Source: Marsupella aquatica (taxonomy: Eukaryota; Marchantiophyta). From it: a DNA stretch of 64,000 bases. Positions 11,851 to 23,269 of this stretch are shown in pieces. Made by a program: the position numbers and the translations under genes. The notes under the pieces were generated by a model. The model was given only the letters and a program-made list of their open reading frames with translations. It did not search any database and was not told the DNA's origin. How positions within the stretch are numbered: position 1 is the first letter of the stretch; each line of letters starts with the position of its first letter. The stretch covers positions 21,018,001-21,082,000 of the forward strand of contig OZ316893.1 of the NCBI GenBank assembly GCA_973895155.1. Direction: 5' to 3'.

Positions 11851-12595
11851 GTTCTTGTAGAGGCCCCCTACATAAAGGCTCTGCTATTCTCAGGTTATCC
11901 TCTTCAAGTCATTAAAAGAGCTTTATTAGATTGACTACAATTTGTGCCTCAAGTTCTTGCCAGATTTAATCTGACGGGCAAGTTGATGCCTTGCCGGGCA
12001 CAAAAAACTGTCAAATGATGGCCCGAAAAGAGACAATTTGACATATATTTGTATTGATTCCCCAGCCATTCCCGAGTTTTCCCCCGGACTCCCTTGGATT
12101 CCCCCCCGAGCCTCCCGACCTGGCCCCGCTTTCCCGGCCAGATTCTCCCAGCCTGGCCCGGCTCTCCTCCCCCCACCCTCACAGCCCGGCTTGGCTCTGC
12201 CCTCCCGACCCTCTTCCCGACCCTCCCGGCCTGGCCCGGCTCTCCCCACCTGAACCCCCCCCACGACCCTCCCGGACCGGTCTTCCCAGACCCGCCCCGC
12301 CCGAACCCCGGCCCGGCCCTGGCCAAACCCACCCGATCCCCTACCGATCCCCACCTGGTCCCCTCCCGAACCCGGGCCAAACCTGTGACCCGGACCTAAC
12401 TCTGAGTCCGGGAGACCGGGATGACAATAGCACGGGATCTAGACCCGCAAAATTCGACCCGCAAAATTCGACCCGCAAAATTCCGGGCAAGGCCAAACCG
12501 GGAGTTCTTGTAATGCCCCCTAAAGTAATTATGGGCTGGGCTAATTTCAGGTTTTCCTCCTCCCTCTTCAAGTCATTGAAGGAGGTTTATTAGAA
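11851..12595. repeat. GC-rich minisatellite bounded by direct repeats
   Basis: A segment at about 11851-11930 (GTTCTTGTA...CCCCCT...CTCTTCAAGTCATT...TTTATTAG) recurs at about 12504-12593. Between them, 12060-12400 is a C-rich degenerate minisatellite built on CCCGGCCTGGCCCGGCTC, followed by three copies of ACCCGCAAAATTCG (about 12442-12485). Frames through it are proline or glycine strings without motifs, so I do not call a gene. Related GC-rich sequence occurs at 37900-38159 and 21270-21560. Confidence 0.6.
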
Positions 12596-14577
12596 AGACG
12601 GGCAGATGGGCGATTGAGACCCCAAGACGGGATTAGGGCCGTAGGTGGATCTCGATGCCATAGGCCCTGGTTTGAGATTCGGTCTTGTCCTTTACTCTCA
12701 GTAGACATAAAGAAAAAGTGTCGACACCTTTCCCATTGGTAGGACACGTGGCCCACCAGTCACATTACTCCCATCGGGTGAATTTGAATCTTGTAATTCT
12801 GTTGAATGCTACTGTCAAATTTTTAAACTTACTGCTCAGATCTTTGCTAGACACTTTAAATATGGTGCAGTAGGAGTAAATACTTGTGGTCCCCTTAACG
12901 CCATGCGTCCTAGCCAAGGGCATTGATTTTGGGCTATTTTTTAATGTATCCGAACATTTGAACTCAAATAAAATCATTTTGCTTCTTTTACATCCTCCTG
13001 TAGAAATTTAAACCCACATGTATGCTTATATAACCATACATGGACGTGGATCATGACATCCTTCACTCTCTGACTCTCACTTTCTCACAATCTTCTTTTT
13101 TACCAATCTTTTACGTTACGTTCAATTTCTCGCGTCATGTAAAAACTGAGTAGTCTGTTCTTGGGTTCCTCAGAAAGTGCTTCAAAAGATTTTCCAAAAG
13201 AGTCTCCTAGGGCCAAAGAATTGAGAGTGCTATGAATTTTTAAGATTAAGATGTCTCTCCTGTTTACTCTTCTTACTTCTGAAAGTTCTTGACTGGCAAT
13301 TGACCTTCACTTTCCCCCTGGATATCCAGCAGAATGGGCTGGTCTTGGGTTCATTAGAAAGAGCTTGGACATAGATGTCAACAAGTCTAATATAGTCAAG
13401 TTTCACCAACTAGAGTAATGAGAGAGTTACACATATCCAGATATGACTGTTTTGTTTTCTGTCACATTTCCTGTGCATCACCTGAGCATAAAAGAGACTT
13501 TTGCTGCAGTCCATCCTAGCATTTTGGGCAAAGTGGAGGTCCATCTCGGCTTCAATATCTTGTATTGTAGTTAAATTTTGTTTTTAGTGGATTTCATGCA
13601 AACTTACAAATCCTATAGAGATCCTGTTCAAGCATGTATGCCTGACTTGAGACAATTGTTGTTGTTTTTCCAAACGTAGAACCATTGAATTGAAAGTATC
13701 AGGTACAGCACTCCTATAAGGGTATTGTCATTAAGAATGGAGGGCAAGGAGCCCCACGTACTTTATGGGGAGTTTGCTGGACACTAGTTTTCCTCATGTT
13801 TGTTTTTTATCTGCAGAATAGCTAAGAGTGCTTTCTACGTATTGTGAACGCCTTTGGACAGGTTGATACTGTTCTTCGTGGAAGGCATTGTGGTACTCCC
13901 GAGGTGAAAGCACTTTGTTGAAGCTTTGCTTTTTGCTGACCTAACCCTTGATTCCTGCTACAGATAAAGTGTGCTCTTTGTTGATCGGTGGTCATCTTGG
14001 ATCATTGCCAGATTCGAGAGCAAAGGGGGTGACCATGACCAGGGAATAATACAAAGTGGAAGATCCATGATCATAGAAAATTTGGCTGTAGAACTAGATC
14101 AAAGGCCACAACATGGTATAGAACTTGGCAACATATCTTATCAGAGAGAAGTGGGGATGGGCATCTCGTCCATCCCCGCTTAGTTTTTCAGAAATAGGCT
14201 ATAGCTATGCATACAATGAGAATTGTAAGGTTTTCTCCCTATTTGGAAATCTGTCCAGGTACAATATGATGATCTTGCCGATGCTCACGATCATCGTATT
14301 TTATTCATGTTATGTGGAACATTTAGACTAGCGAACGTTATCTATTATTCTTCGACAAGACTCCTTGTCTTTAGTTAGGATGGTGCATGGCTGCGCATAA
14401 TGTTGCCCATGCCGTTGCTCTTCGCTGGTGCTTGTTGCTCGTCTGGCCTACAGCCACTTTGTTTTAGCTCAGCTTGATGAATAAACAATCGCATGAACTG
14501 TTCATGCCCAAGTTTTGGACGGGTCTCTGAGAGAAGGAGCAGGAGTTTTGCACCAGAACTGGCAAGAGGGCAGAAAA
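12596..14577. other. Non-coding stretch
   Basis: No supported gene. Upstream of the F-box pseudogene, 14340-14577 is somewhat GC-richer and may be its old leader. Confidence 0.35.
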
Positions 14578-15760
14578 ATGACGCAGACAGACGAGGTGAT
14601 GAGGGATTTACCTGAGAATTTGGTGGAAAAGATCGTGACCCTGATGCTTTTCCCGTTTGTGTGCAGAGCTCGGTTCCTGTCGAAATCATGGCTGACGAGG
14701 TTCTCGCCAATTTCTTTTCTGCATGATGAACGGAATAAGAGCCGTGCAATCTCGTTTCAGATGAAGATTGGGGAACGGCCCACCGATTGGAAGACCTTCT
14801 GCTCCGTGACTGTTAATTATCACAGGAAACAAGAGCTGGACCTGCACGGTTACGCGCGATCTGCCATCTTGCACGTGGCAAAGACTTCCATCGCTGTCTT
14901 TTCTCCCCAGAAACTTCTGGATCTCAACGAAATTACCCAAGACGTTGCCAGTGGATCTTGAACGGGTTCTCCAATTATAAGGGACTCTGGTGTTGGTGAC
15001 AGCTTTAAAAGGAGACTGTTTCAGCGGCGCCCATATCCAGCTATATGTGGCGTACATTTTGACCCGCAGCCCGGAGCAGCTGCAAAATCCCCCAAATAGG
15101 ATGCTGGGGTGTGGTCAATTCCAAATTGGTGAGCCATACAAGAGAGACTTACAAGGTGGTCATTCTTTCCTCCGGAGGTTGCACTTCGAATGTACAGATT
15201 TACGATTCTGATTCAGCTACGTGGAATGCGTTCGAGCTATCCGAGAAGCTATGACGTTTATTTGAACCGCGAAGAGGTCCGGCTGCATATTTGAATGGAT
15301 TGCTATGCACAGTGGGCAAGTCCTCTCGAATGGTGATCAACATCGTAGTAAGCAACATTACAAAGGGTACTTTGGAGTAAAACGAGAGACATCGCAGGAA
15401 CCAGAGCCACATACGGACCGCAGTAGAAGGTAGTGTCGGAGGTGCTATGAGGTTCTCCTACAAACCTTGAAGTAGGCGGCAAGACGTGCTTTAAGTCTAT
15501 AAATTACGATGATTGTGTGTGGAAAATGACGGGGTGTGTACTGCTGGCATTTAATATTCACGATGATGCATGGAAGTGTTTCCCTGTCAATAATAGAATA
15601 TAAGTCAATAAAAGACATGAGCAACACAAAGTAGAAAGTGTGCACCATGTAAGGAGGGTAAGAATGAGACTCCCACCAGGAGAAAGACAATTGAGACAAA
15701 CATGGAGCGTTTCATCTAGAGAGAAAGTGGAATTTACTCTCGATTCATCAGTCACTAGTT
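14578..15760 (+). pseudogene. F-box protein pseudogene
   Basis: From ATG 14578 an intact stretch of 127 codons starts with an F-box: LPENLVEKIVTLMLFPFVCR, followed by a KSW segment typical of the F-box C-terminal helix. That frame stops at 14959-14961. Downstream, coding-like fragments continue in shifted frames: a segment reading SSGGCTSNVQIYDSDSATWN at about 15158-15217, broken by TGA near 15252, and another with LLAFNIHDDAWKCFPV at about 15540-15590. These resemble the variable C-terminal half (kelch/FBA-like) of plant F-box proteins. Active relatives would be substrate receptors of SCF ubiquitin ligases. Several stops and frame changes make a dead copy likely; a short F-box-only product from the first frame cannot be excluded. 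Confidence 0.65.
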
Positions 15761-16796
15761 AATGCGACCTTCTAACTTCGGAATGGCACGAGTGGAGTCC
15801 CTATTCAAAGTTGCAATACTTTGTAAACGAACACAGACAATAGAGAAAAATTACAGAGAATGAAAGAAGCAATTACGGAGAATCTGATGTGAACTTAAAG
15901 AATCAAGATTGAAAAATTCTTGACCCATAAACTATGAATTATGGACTCTATTTATTCAAAAACATCTCGAGACTGACAATGGTTGTTTTTTTTATGAAAA
16001 GAATGAAACAAAGCGGAGCTCGTATCAATTGATCTTGAGAACTACACAATTGTGTGTTCGTGTCATAAAATGAATGAATGCGCAAAAGCATGGAAAATCC
16101 CGAGATATATCTCCAACAAATACAAGGCTAGACAGGATTGGCTCTGAGAACTCGAAAATAAACTGGTAACGAGCTGCGTTCTAAACGAGCTGCGTTCTAA
16201 ATTCAAAATAATGAATTTTAAGGGTGCGGGATTCTGAGGCTGCACCACATAGCAGTGAAACTCATTTACTCAGGCGACGACTTATTTGTAAGTAATGTCA
16301 AAAAGGACTTAGAGTCTAAGATGCTCAAAGTTCCAGTCACATTCGAGCAACGAAACAACATAGCTCAGCTGTCAAAAAAACTCGGTTTTATTGAAAATGG
16401 TTTGCGAGTTTGCTCCCACATGTATGGGCACGAGGCAACATTACATTTATTGAATCTGACCTGATCTATCTGACCTAAGCTTTATTGACACGATTCCTCT
16501 ACTACAAGAGTTTACCAGCTCGAATGACCAACAATTTTTGAATGATCGGCAGCATCAACGAAATCCACAGAGTCACTGATTTCCGTAGTATTGTCCCGTT
16601 ATCTCAGCTGATCACATTTGAAGGCCCCAGTTGCCTACCTTCCAGGCCTTCAATGTTACAAATTTTCCGTATTTCATAGAGCGCATTCCTTCTTGGTGTT
16701 GGATCCAGTGATCTTGTCGATTGAATTATATACAGACCAGTTTGCGGCTATTGCATACCGTGGAATTGAAGAAGGAAGAAAACCTCCTGCTCAGTC
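15761..16796. other. Non-coding stretch with a small duplication
   Basis: No supported gene. A 16-17 bp unit ending GAGCTGCGTTCTAA is duplicated at about 16165-16200. Short plus-strand frames at 16255-16464 and 16618-16812 lack known motifs. Confidence 0.35.
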
Positions 16797-17018
16797 TCAC
16801 TGTGAAACATAGTTGCCATTATTTAAGTTAGAGCTGAGACGGGAGTTTATTTGGTCCTCTTCGATCTTCCGCTTCGATCCGTCCATGCCCAGACTCACCT
16901 TCCCGTTGACCGTCGCCATGTCAACGTAGGAGCTCACTTTCGCATATTGGAAGCTTGCCTTCCGTGCCGTCATCGAGCTGTAGCCAACGTAGCACCGGTC
17001 CGTTAGAGTACTCAATAG

Positions 17019-17519
17019 CTAGGTCCTCGGGGAATGTAATGGAACCTCTTCAATTCTCTGCTGGCCGGTTAGAGCCACGGTTGGATCTCCTGCACCGATG
17101 ACAACCGGTGCAGGGTCTTGCATTGGAAGGGAAATCGCATCGACTTGAGCATCTGTCTTCGGTAGCTGTGTCACTGCAGCTGTTGTCGTTGATGCATTAG
17201 GCTGAAAGGAGAAAAGAGGATTCATCCTTTTAGCTTGATGCTCGTCAGTTCCTTCGTGGGGCACATGTGCTGGTACACTCTGCTCGTCTGTCGTTGTAAA
17301 TTCGACTGCCCCAGATTTCATCAAGTTTGATTTCCAAGACTGGCGGAGCTTTGTCAAATCGGTTTCATCCAGATTCTCCAGCCGAAAGTCATCACAGAGA
17401 GTTTTCCAAACATCGTGGATTACTTCGTCGATGATACCACAGTACACCTCAGCAACGTTGGGCCCCTTCTCTGGGTCAATTTCTACACGGCGGAGTCTCT
17501 TCCTTTGAGGTGGAGCCAT
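17019..17519 (-). CDS. TFIIA large subunit-like protein, truncated
   Basis: ATG at 17519-17517 opens a 166-codon frame. Residues about 20-75 contain VAEVYCGIIDEVIHDVW, then LRQSWKSNLMKSGAV, which match the N-terminal helical domain of the TFIIA alpha/beta precursor (helix, linker, 'L..LW..KL..S' helix). In transcription initiation this domain pairs with TFIIA-gamma and, with a C-terminal beta-barrel, stabilises TBP on the TATA box. The rest (76-166) is a Gln/Thr/Pro-rich linker of the kind that lies between the two domains. The conserved acidic tail and C-terminal beta domain are absent, and the frame ends at 17019; plant homologues are roughly twice as long. A consensus splice donor (AAG|GTGAGT, minus strand) lies just downstream near 16895, so further exons are possible but none was found. 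Truncated copy or partial gene model. Confidence 0.55.
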   Translation of the reverse strand: MAPPQRKRLRRVEIDPEKGPNVAEVYCGIIDEVIHDVWKTLCDDFRLENLDETDLTKLRQSWKSNLMKSGAVEFTTTDEQSVPAHVPHEGTDEHQAKRMNPLFSFQPNASTTTAAVTQLPKTDAQVDAISLPMQDPAPVVIGAGDPTVALTGQQRIEEVPLHSPRT

Positions 17520-17672
17520 CGTTTCCTGGATGCGCTTCTTCTTCGAATCACAAGAATGAATATAGCAAAGTTATGGTTCTTCCTCACATGTAATGACTGC
17601 AAGCAAAGTTATGGAGGAGACTTGCTAAGCAGAGATGCCTGACAGAGAGTGAAAGAGCTCCTTATATAGTTT

Positions 17673-18001
17673 GTTTCTGGAAGTTTGGACGAGTATTTAC
17701 CAGAGTGTGGTGTGTTGAAATCACTACTGACTGATGACGAATAGTCAACGACTGCCTGATGACTAGTTGTCAAGTAGTGTTTATATTGAAACTAGCCCGA
17801 TCGACTGTTTTTGGAAGTTTGGAAGAGGATTTACCAGAGTGTGGTGTATTGAAACCACTACTGACTGATGACTAATAGTCAATGACTGCCTGATGACTAA
17901 TTGTCAAGTAGTGTTTATATTGAAACTAGCCGATCGACTGACGGATGACTAATAGTCAACAATGACTGACTAATTACTCATTGTCAAGTAGTGTTTATAT
18001 T
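17673..18001. repeat. 134-bp tandem repeat, about 2.4 copies
   Basis: The unit starting at GTTTCTGGAAGTTTGGA (17673) recurs at 17807, a period of 134, and a partial third copy covers about 17939-18001. Each unit holds TGACTGATGAC...AATAGTCAA and GTCAAGTAGTGTTTATATT. It lies just upstream of the minus-strand TFIIA-like ORF, so it could be promoter sequence. Confidence 0.8.
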
Positions 18002-18064
18002 AGGGACTCTCAAAGCTTGGAAATTAAGGATGATGGGAATCGGCCATATACAAAAGACAGTGTA

Positions 18065-18136
18065 TGACTTGGCATTTGGCCATAATTATACAAGAGTGCA
18101 TGACTTGACATTTGGTCATAATTATACAAAAGGACG
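18065..18136. repeat. 36-bp tandem duplication
   Basis: TGACTTGGCATTTGGCCATA and the following 16 bases are repeated once immediately with a few substitutions (18065-18100 and 18101-18136). Confidence 0.8.
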
Positions 18137-20166
18137 TAACTTTTTCACAAGATGGTATAAAAATTATTTTTGTTTTTTCTTTCACTGACCAGCCTCTACA
18201 TTGACTAATCATCATGGCAAAAAGTTATGGACTATGAATTATGCAGTCCATAAGTTTTTGTGTCCATAACCCATATTAACTAGAGGGTTAAGGTCCATCA
18301 AATTATCAGCAAAGAGGATTGTGAGGATGATTCATTGTAGAGTTGCTCTCTAAAGTTTTGGTGAGGTTTCTTGGATGGAGAGCTCTTGAATCTGATGTGG
18401 AATTAGGAATGGGAGAATAGAAGATGATGGGAGTGTAGAGAAGAGCCATTGCTCCTTAAGTTTCTTCTAGTTAACTGAAATTTGAGGGTTCTAGTGGAGA
18501 GTTTTGTGGATGAGTACGTCACTTTCTTGGTGAGAAATGGAAAGAAGTCAAGTCAATGTGGAGAGATTGGGCTTTCAACAGTTTTTGTGAAGGTTTTCTT
18601 GACGTGAGAAATTGAAAAGTGTAGAGAAGTTTTCTTAGGCTGAAAATTAGATAGGGAGCTCCATGTAGGCAAGGGCTCCAAGGTTAGACCCGAGAACGTG
18701 GATTTAGAGATAAAAGGTTGGAGGGTCGAATCTCAATGAGGAAGGTCAAAACCTTATGAAGGGTGGTCTTGTGTTGAAAAGTTGATAAAAAGGTAGCCTA
18801 GAGCAAGGGATACACAACAAAATGTGGCGGTAATGATTCTGACATTCTAGGAGAAAGTAATGCCAATTTCCATTTTGGACACTAAAGTGGATGAAGGAGT
18901 TTTCGGGTTGGAGTTTTGGAAGAAAGAAAGTGAATAAGAAGGTGGTGTGGGGCAAGGGCTACACAAGGATACCTGGATGTCTCAATTCTAGAATTGGGAA
19001 AAGTGTTTTTGAGAAGAAATTATAAGTTTACATAATTTTGATTATGATTTTGAGTTATCAATTGATTGAGCTATGCAACATTTTTGTTTTGTACGTGTAT
19101 CTGTACTTGTGTTCTTGTGTTATCTTGGCCCTACATTCAATCAATGATCTGATGATTGTCAACTATACCATCCAAGCTGATTTAGTCTCATGACTTGTGT
19201 CACTTGTGACTCCACAAAATCTATTTGTGAGTGGAAACTTATCATTGTGAGTTGTTCAAAACATTTGTTAAGTGTCTATTGCTCATATCATTCATGTACT
19301 CATTAATTGCAACTAATGTCTAAACTAATATCATCACTTGTGTATGACTACTCTTTTCAATATGAATGAGTATGGAAGTAATTAATTATAACCACTGTAA
19401 TTACTAGTCTTTAAGTAAAACTAAGAGGTTCATTACTTATGGTGAATCCACCTTTCAGATTTTGTCTTATACATATTTTCACTCATATATTTGATTTTGT
19501 CTTATACATATTTTCACTCATATATTTTTATTTCAATGTGCATTTTCTAGGTGTATCATTCTGGTCCACCTATCTGACCAGAATAGAGATTGAAGAAGTT
19601 TTACTTTTCTCATGAGATAGAGAAATGAATCTGAGGAGTGTGGAGAACTAGGGTCTTAAGTTCTCCCCATGATGCCCAGAGAGGCATGACTTTTTGTAAC
19701 TAATTTGAGTAGAGACTCATAGCTCTTGGGTTCAACTATTGTGGCCTACTCTTCACTTCTGTGGGGCTTCACAGATTTCCCTTTAAAAAATTAAAGTTCT
19801 CCCCATGATTGGTTTTCATAAACTTATGGTTTTGATTGAATTGATTGTCATTACCTCAGGCAAGTGAGTATGTGTACCTTATTTGCATAATTGTTCAACA
19901 CCTTTATTCCATAAGACTTTTTTTCCTGATCATTATGTGTATTTCTTTGCTTGTGCCCTACTGCTATGCTTGTATCCCACTCATTGTTAAAAGATACCCT
20001 TTTCTTTGCATATACTATACTTCTACTATAATTGTATTTTATTACAAAAAATTAGATCTCTTATACATATCACTACAGGACAAACAACAAAGCATGTTCC
20101 AGGATAGGATGAACATGCTATATGGCTCTAGCTTAGAGTCAATCTCTACTACTTAATTATGTCTGA
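18137..20166. other. Non-coding stretch with a 35-bp duplication
   Basis: No supported gene. A 35-bp unit beginning GATTTTGTCTTATACATATT is present twice head to tail at 19458-19527. The rest is AT-rich and purine-skewed. Confidence 0.4.
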
Positions 20167-20194
20167 CTAGCCCAATACCCATGCCTTACCCAAA

Positions 20195-20560
20195 AGACGT
20201 TGTGTCAGCCAAGAGGTTGTTGAGAAAAAAACATTGTGTCGGCCAAAATGTTGAGAAAAAGATGCCATGTTGGCCAAAAAGTCATTGAGAAAAAAGATGT
20301 CGTGCTGGCCAAGATGTTGAGAAGATAGAGAAAAGATGCACTGTTGCCCAAATATTGTAGAAAAAAAGATGTCGTGTCGCCGGTCGTGTCACTCAAGATG
20401 TCGTGTCTCTCAATTAGATGTCGTGGCACCCAAGATGTTAAGAGAAAAGATGTTGTGTTGCCCAAGATGTCGTTATGTGAAAAATGTCGTGAAGAAAAAA
20501 GAAAATGTTTTGCCAATGAAAGATGTTGTGTCGCCCAACTGAGATGTCGTCAAGTAAACA
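20195..20560. repeat. GATGTCG minisatellite array
   Basis: About a dozen degenerate units of 25-35 bp built from AAGATGTCGTG, CGGCCAAGATG and TTGAGAAAAA. Unit lengths and spacing vary, so this is a minisatellite and not a CRISPR-type array. The same units recur at 62600-62945, and reverse-oriented relatives at 49060-50050. Confidence 0.8.
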
Positions 20561-20588
20561 TTTGTTGTTAATTAAGCCATGTGTTTCC

Positions 20589-21180
20589 TACTTGGTTTTG
20601 GCCCCCCAAAGTCGAGACCCCTCGGGGCAACAACATGATTTGGCCAATTTTCAATGACACTTTTTGCCACCCCTAATCCTGGTCCTGGAACCTCATTAGG
20701 AACCCAAAATTTTGGATACTTTAACCTTTTTAACTTAGATTGTTGTGGCCACTTACTTGGCTTTGGATGCAGCTCCAATGCCAAGATCCCTTTGGGCAAC
20801 GGCACAGCTTGGCTGACATTTCAACGACCCTTTTTTGCTACCTGTATATCCTTAAACCCCATTGGTAACCCCAGTTTTGGTTACTTTAAGCTTACTTTGC
20901 TTAAAGCTGCTGCAGCCGCTTACTTGGTTTTGGAGCAACAACAGGCCCTTGCTGACTTTTCAATGACCCTTTTTTGCTACCCCCTTGCATCCTGAAACTC
21001 CAAGATAGGTAACCACAGTTTTGGTTACTTTAAGCTTAGTTTGCTTAAAGTTGCCCCTGGTCGCTTACTTGGCTTTGGCCACCCCAATGCCGAGACCCCT
21101 TGGGGCTTTGGCACCGCTCAGTCCACTTTTCAAAAGACCTTGCATGGAACCCCTTTGGTAGCCTCATCCCAGTTTACTCA
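20589..21180. repeat. Tandem repeat of about 140-170 bp, four degenerate copies
   Basis: Copies begin at CTTGGTTTTGG/CTTGGCTTTGG near 20592, 20754, 20925 and 21065. Each contains TTTTCAATGACCCTTTTTTGC and CAGTTTTGGTTACTTTAAGC, or close variants. No coding frame runs through all copies. Confidence 0.75.
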
Positions 21181-21584
21181 GCCCTGTAGCTGAAACTGAC
21201 AGGTTGTCGCTCATCAGCCCGACTGGCTGGTTGGTCAACAATTGGGCCTCGTGTTTGGGGAAATTGGCAGGGCCGTGCATGTCGGCACTCACTCCTCCCT
21301 CATACATCCTTGATGGCCACTCCCTCCCCACCGACGTTGCTCTCTACTCACTCCCTTGCCGCAACGCTCCCCCGTTGCAGCTCACTCCGGGGTCACTCTT
21401 CGCTCCTCCCTCCTTCCTTGCAGTCGGGCCTGGATCCTCTCTCGCTCCTTGCAGTTGGGCCTCGCTCACCCGGTCCTGGCTGGCAAGTCGCTCCTCCCTC
21501 CCTCCTCACAGTTGGGCCTGGCTCACTCAGGCCTGGCTCCTATTCAATCGTGGGCCTTTGCAACATCAGGCTTGGGTTAACGGT

Positions 21585-21685
21585 CAAAATAGAAATGACT
21601 GGGTCTCCCCTGAATCACAACATTGTCCCACCCACACAACCCTCAAAATAGAAATGACTGTGACTCCCCCAAATCACAACATTGG
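21585..21685. repeat. 59-bp-spaced duplication
   Basis: A segment starting CAAAATAGAAATGACTG and ending AATCACAACATTG occurs at about 21585-21627 and again at about 21644-21685. Confidence 0.75.
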
Positions 21686-21728
21686 TGATTTCTTTTCTGT
21701 ATTTTGTGAAGCAGGTGAACACTCATAA

Positions 21729-23247
21729 ATCACAAATGCTTCAATGGTCTAATATGAGGGAAAATAAGTGAGACCAACATAATATTCAATCATAGATATT
21801 GCTAAAATTATGGAAAGATTTAGAATTTTCCTGACATCTAACAACAACCATAAGATATTCAAATATCTCACCAATCCAACTTTGGGTAAAGACAGATTTT
21901 GGCAAGATTTTAATATTTTTTTTCCTTGCTTGTATTTGCATAAATTTGCTTGAAACTGGTGAAGGGAAGATTTTAGCAGTATGTAGTCAATCACAGACTT
22001 AGTGCCAATAATAGCTACTCCCTAGTGCACCCCTGTTTTGTGCAATAAGAAAAAAGTAATAAAATTTTATACGTGACTAATAAAATATTTTAGAGTGCTA
22101 ATTTAACCTTATAATAATTTTGTGATGCAATTTCAAGAATGTTATGGGCATTTTGATGCAAACACTGAGTACGCAATGTATACATATTTGTAAAATAAGA
22201 GATAAAAAACTAGGAGAACGCATTAGCTTTCTTTACAATCATTTTTGCAAATTATCATAATTAAAAGGTGCACAAACCAATTTATTGGTTGCCTGCTTTT
22301 GTTGCAGCTTCTGCCTCCCTTTTGAGGGCATAAGATGAATGAATTAGTTCAGTTTTTGAACGTGCAAAATGTTAAGAAAGGAATTTTACATTGCGGGGAT
22401 TTAATATTCTCATTCGTTGTTGTTTTTGTTACAAGTTATTTACAATCTTTGGTATATTTACTTTTGCTGGCATCGCTACAAACACCAAAATGGCATGTTT
22501 GTGGAAAAAAAATTGCTGATGTGGCGGGACCAGGAGCGAGGGATTTTGAGAGAGACTTGCACTGGGTCCTTAATTAGCTATTTCTTATTCTTATTACTAT
22601 TTTGTCCATCAAAAATAAAAAAAACTGGGTACTTATGAGGATAATGAACTGAAGCCCTCATCGGCCTAAATATTTGAAAGAATGCCCCCATAGACTAGTG
22701 CAACCTAGATGGGTAACATGAAAATTTTTCTTGTAGTCAGATAAAACTTTCCATCTGTTAAGAAAATCACTCTTTTGGGGTCGACAATGGTGCACCCAGT
22801 TTGCAAGGTTTACGAGAGTGGTCCATCACTAAAGTGTCCGCCAAACTCTAATTATTTACTAAGGTGTCCCCAACCAAATTTATTTACTAACCTGAACCCC
22901 ACTTAGTATATGGCTACTTGAAAGCTGCAATTTGGGAATGGCAATTGTGTAATTACAGTGCGGTTGGGGGGTAAGGTAGTAAAGCACGGATTGTTTTCCA
23001 ATTGTCAGAAGTCTCTCCGCGTGCGAGGAAGTGCACCGAAAATAGGGCTGGCAAGGGGCAATCTCCGCTTTCCATCGAGGATCTGGAGCCCTTGTCTGAG
23101 CAATACAGTACTCATGCTCATCGCGGAGCAATGAGACACTCGTCTGTGGAGTAATTACGTAGCAAGAGAGGTTTGTATGATTGTACACGACTGTATGGAG
23201 TGTGCGGCTGGGTCGTATTATTCATCCAATCCAATCGGGATCCACTG
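21729..23247. other. Non-coding stretch
   Basis: AT-rich. Bases 22540-22622 end in TTTTGTCCATCAAAAATAAA, which resembles a LINE 3' tail, but this is too weak to call. No supported gene. Confidence 0.35.
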
Positions 23248-23269
23248 CGTCGTCGTCGTCGTCGTCGTC
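23248..23269. repeat. (CGT)7 microsatellite
   Basis: Seven perfect CGT units. Confidence 0.85.

Larger units (their letters stand above)
20167..21728 (-). mobile_element. Helitron-like element, 3' end at 20167 (degenerate)
   Basis: On the minus strand the sequence ends ...GTATTGGG-CTAG followed by T (CTAG at 20167-20170, flanking A at 20166), matching the 3' ends at 37452 and 50081. The hairpin that should precede it is mutated here. Inward lies a degenerate array (20195-20560) of units like GTCGTGTCGGCCAAGATG and TTGAGAAAAAAGATG, then a second array (20589-21180), then a GC-rich stretch (21270-21560). The same order of 3' end, GATGTC array and GC-rich stretch is seen at 37452. The 5' end is not identified, so the right boundary is approximate. 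Confidence 0.5.

Noticed and set aside
12054-12593. Long proline-rich frame, and glycine-rich frames on the minus strand
   Set aside because: Both are translations of a GC-rich minisatellite open in several frames at once.
20195-20560. Regular-looking repeats that could suggest a CRISPR-type array
   Set aside because: Unit length and interval vary, units are degenerate and there are no unique spacers; plant context and a Helitron-like end beside it make this a minisatellite.
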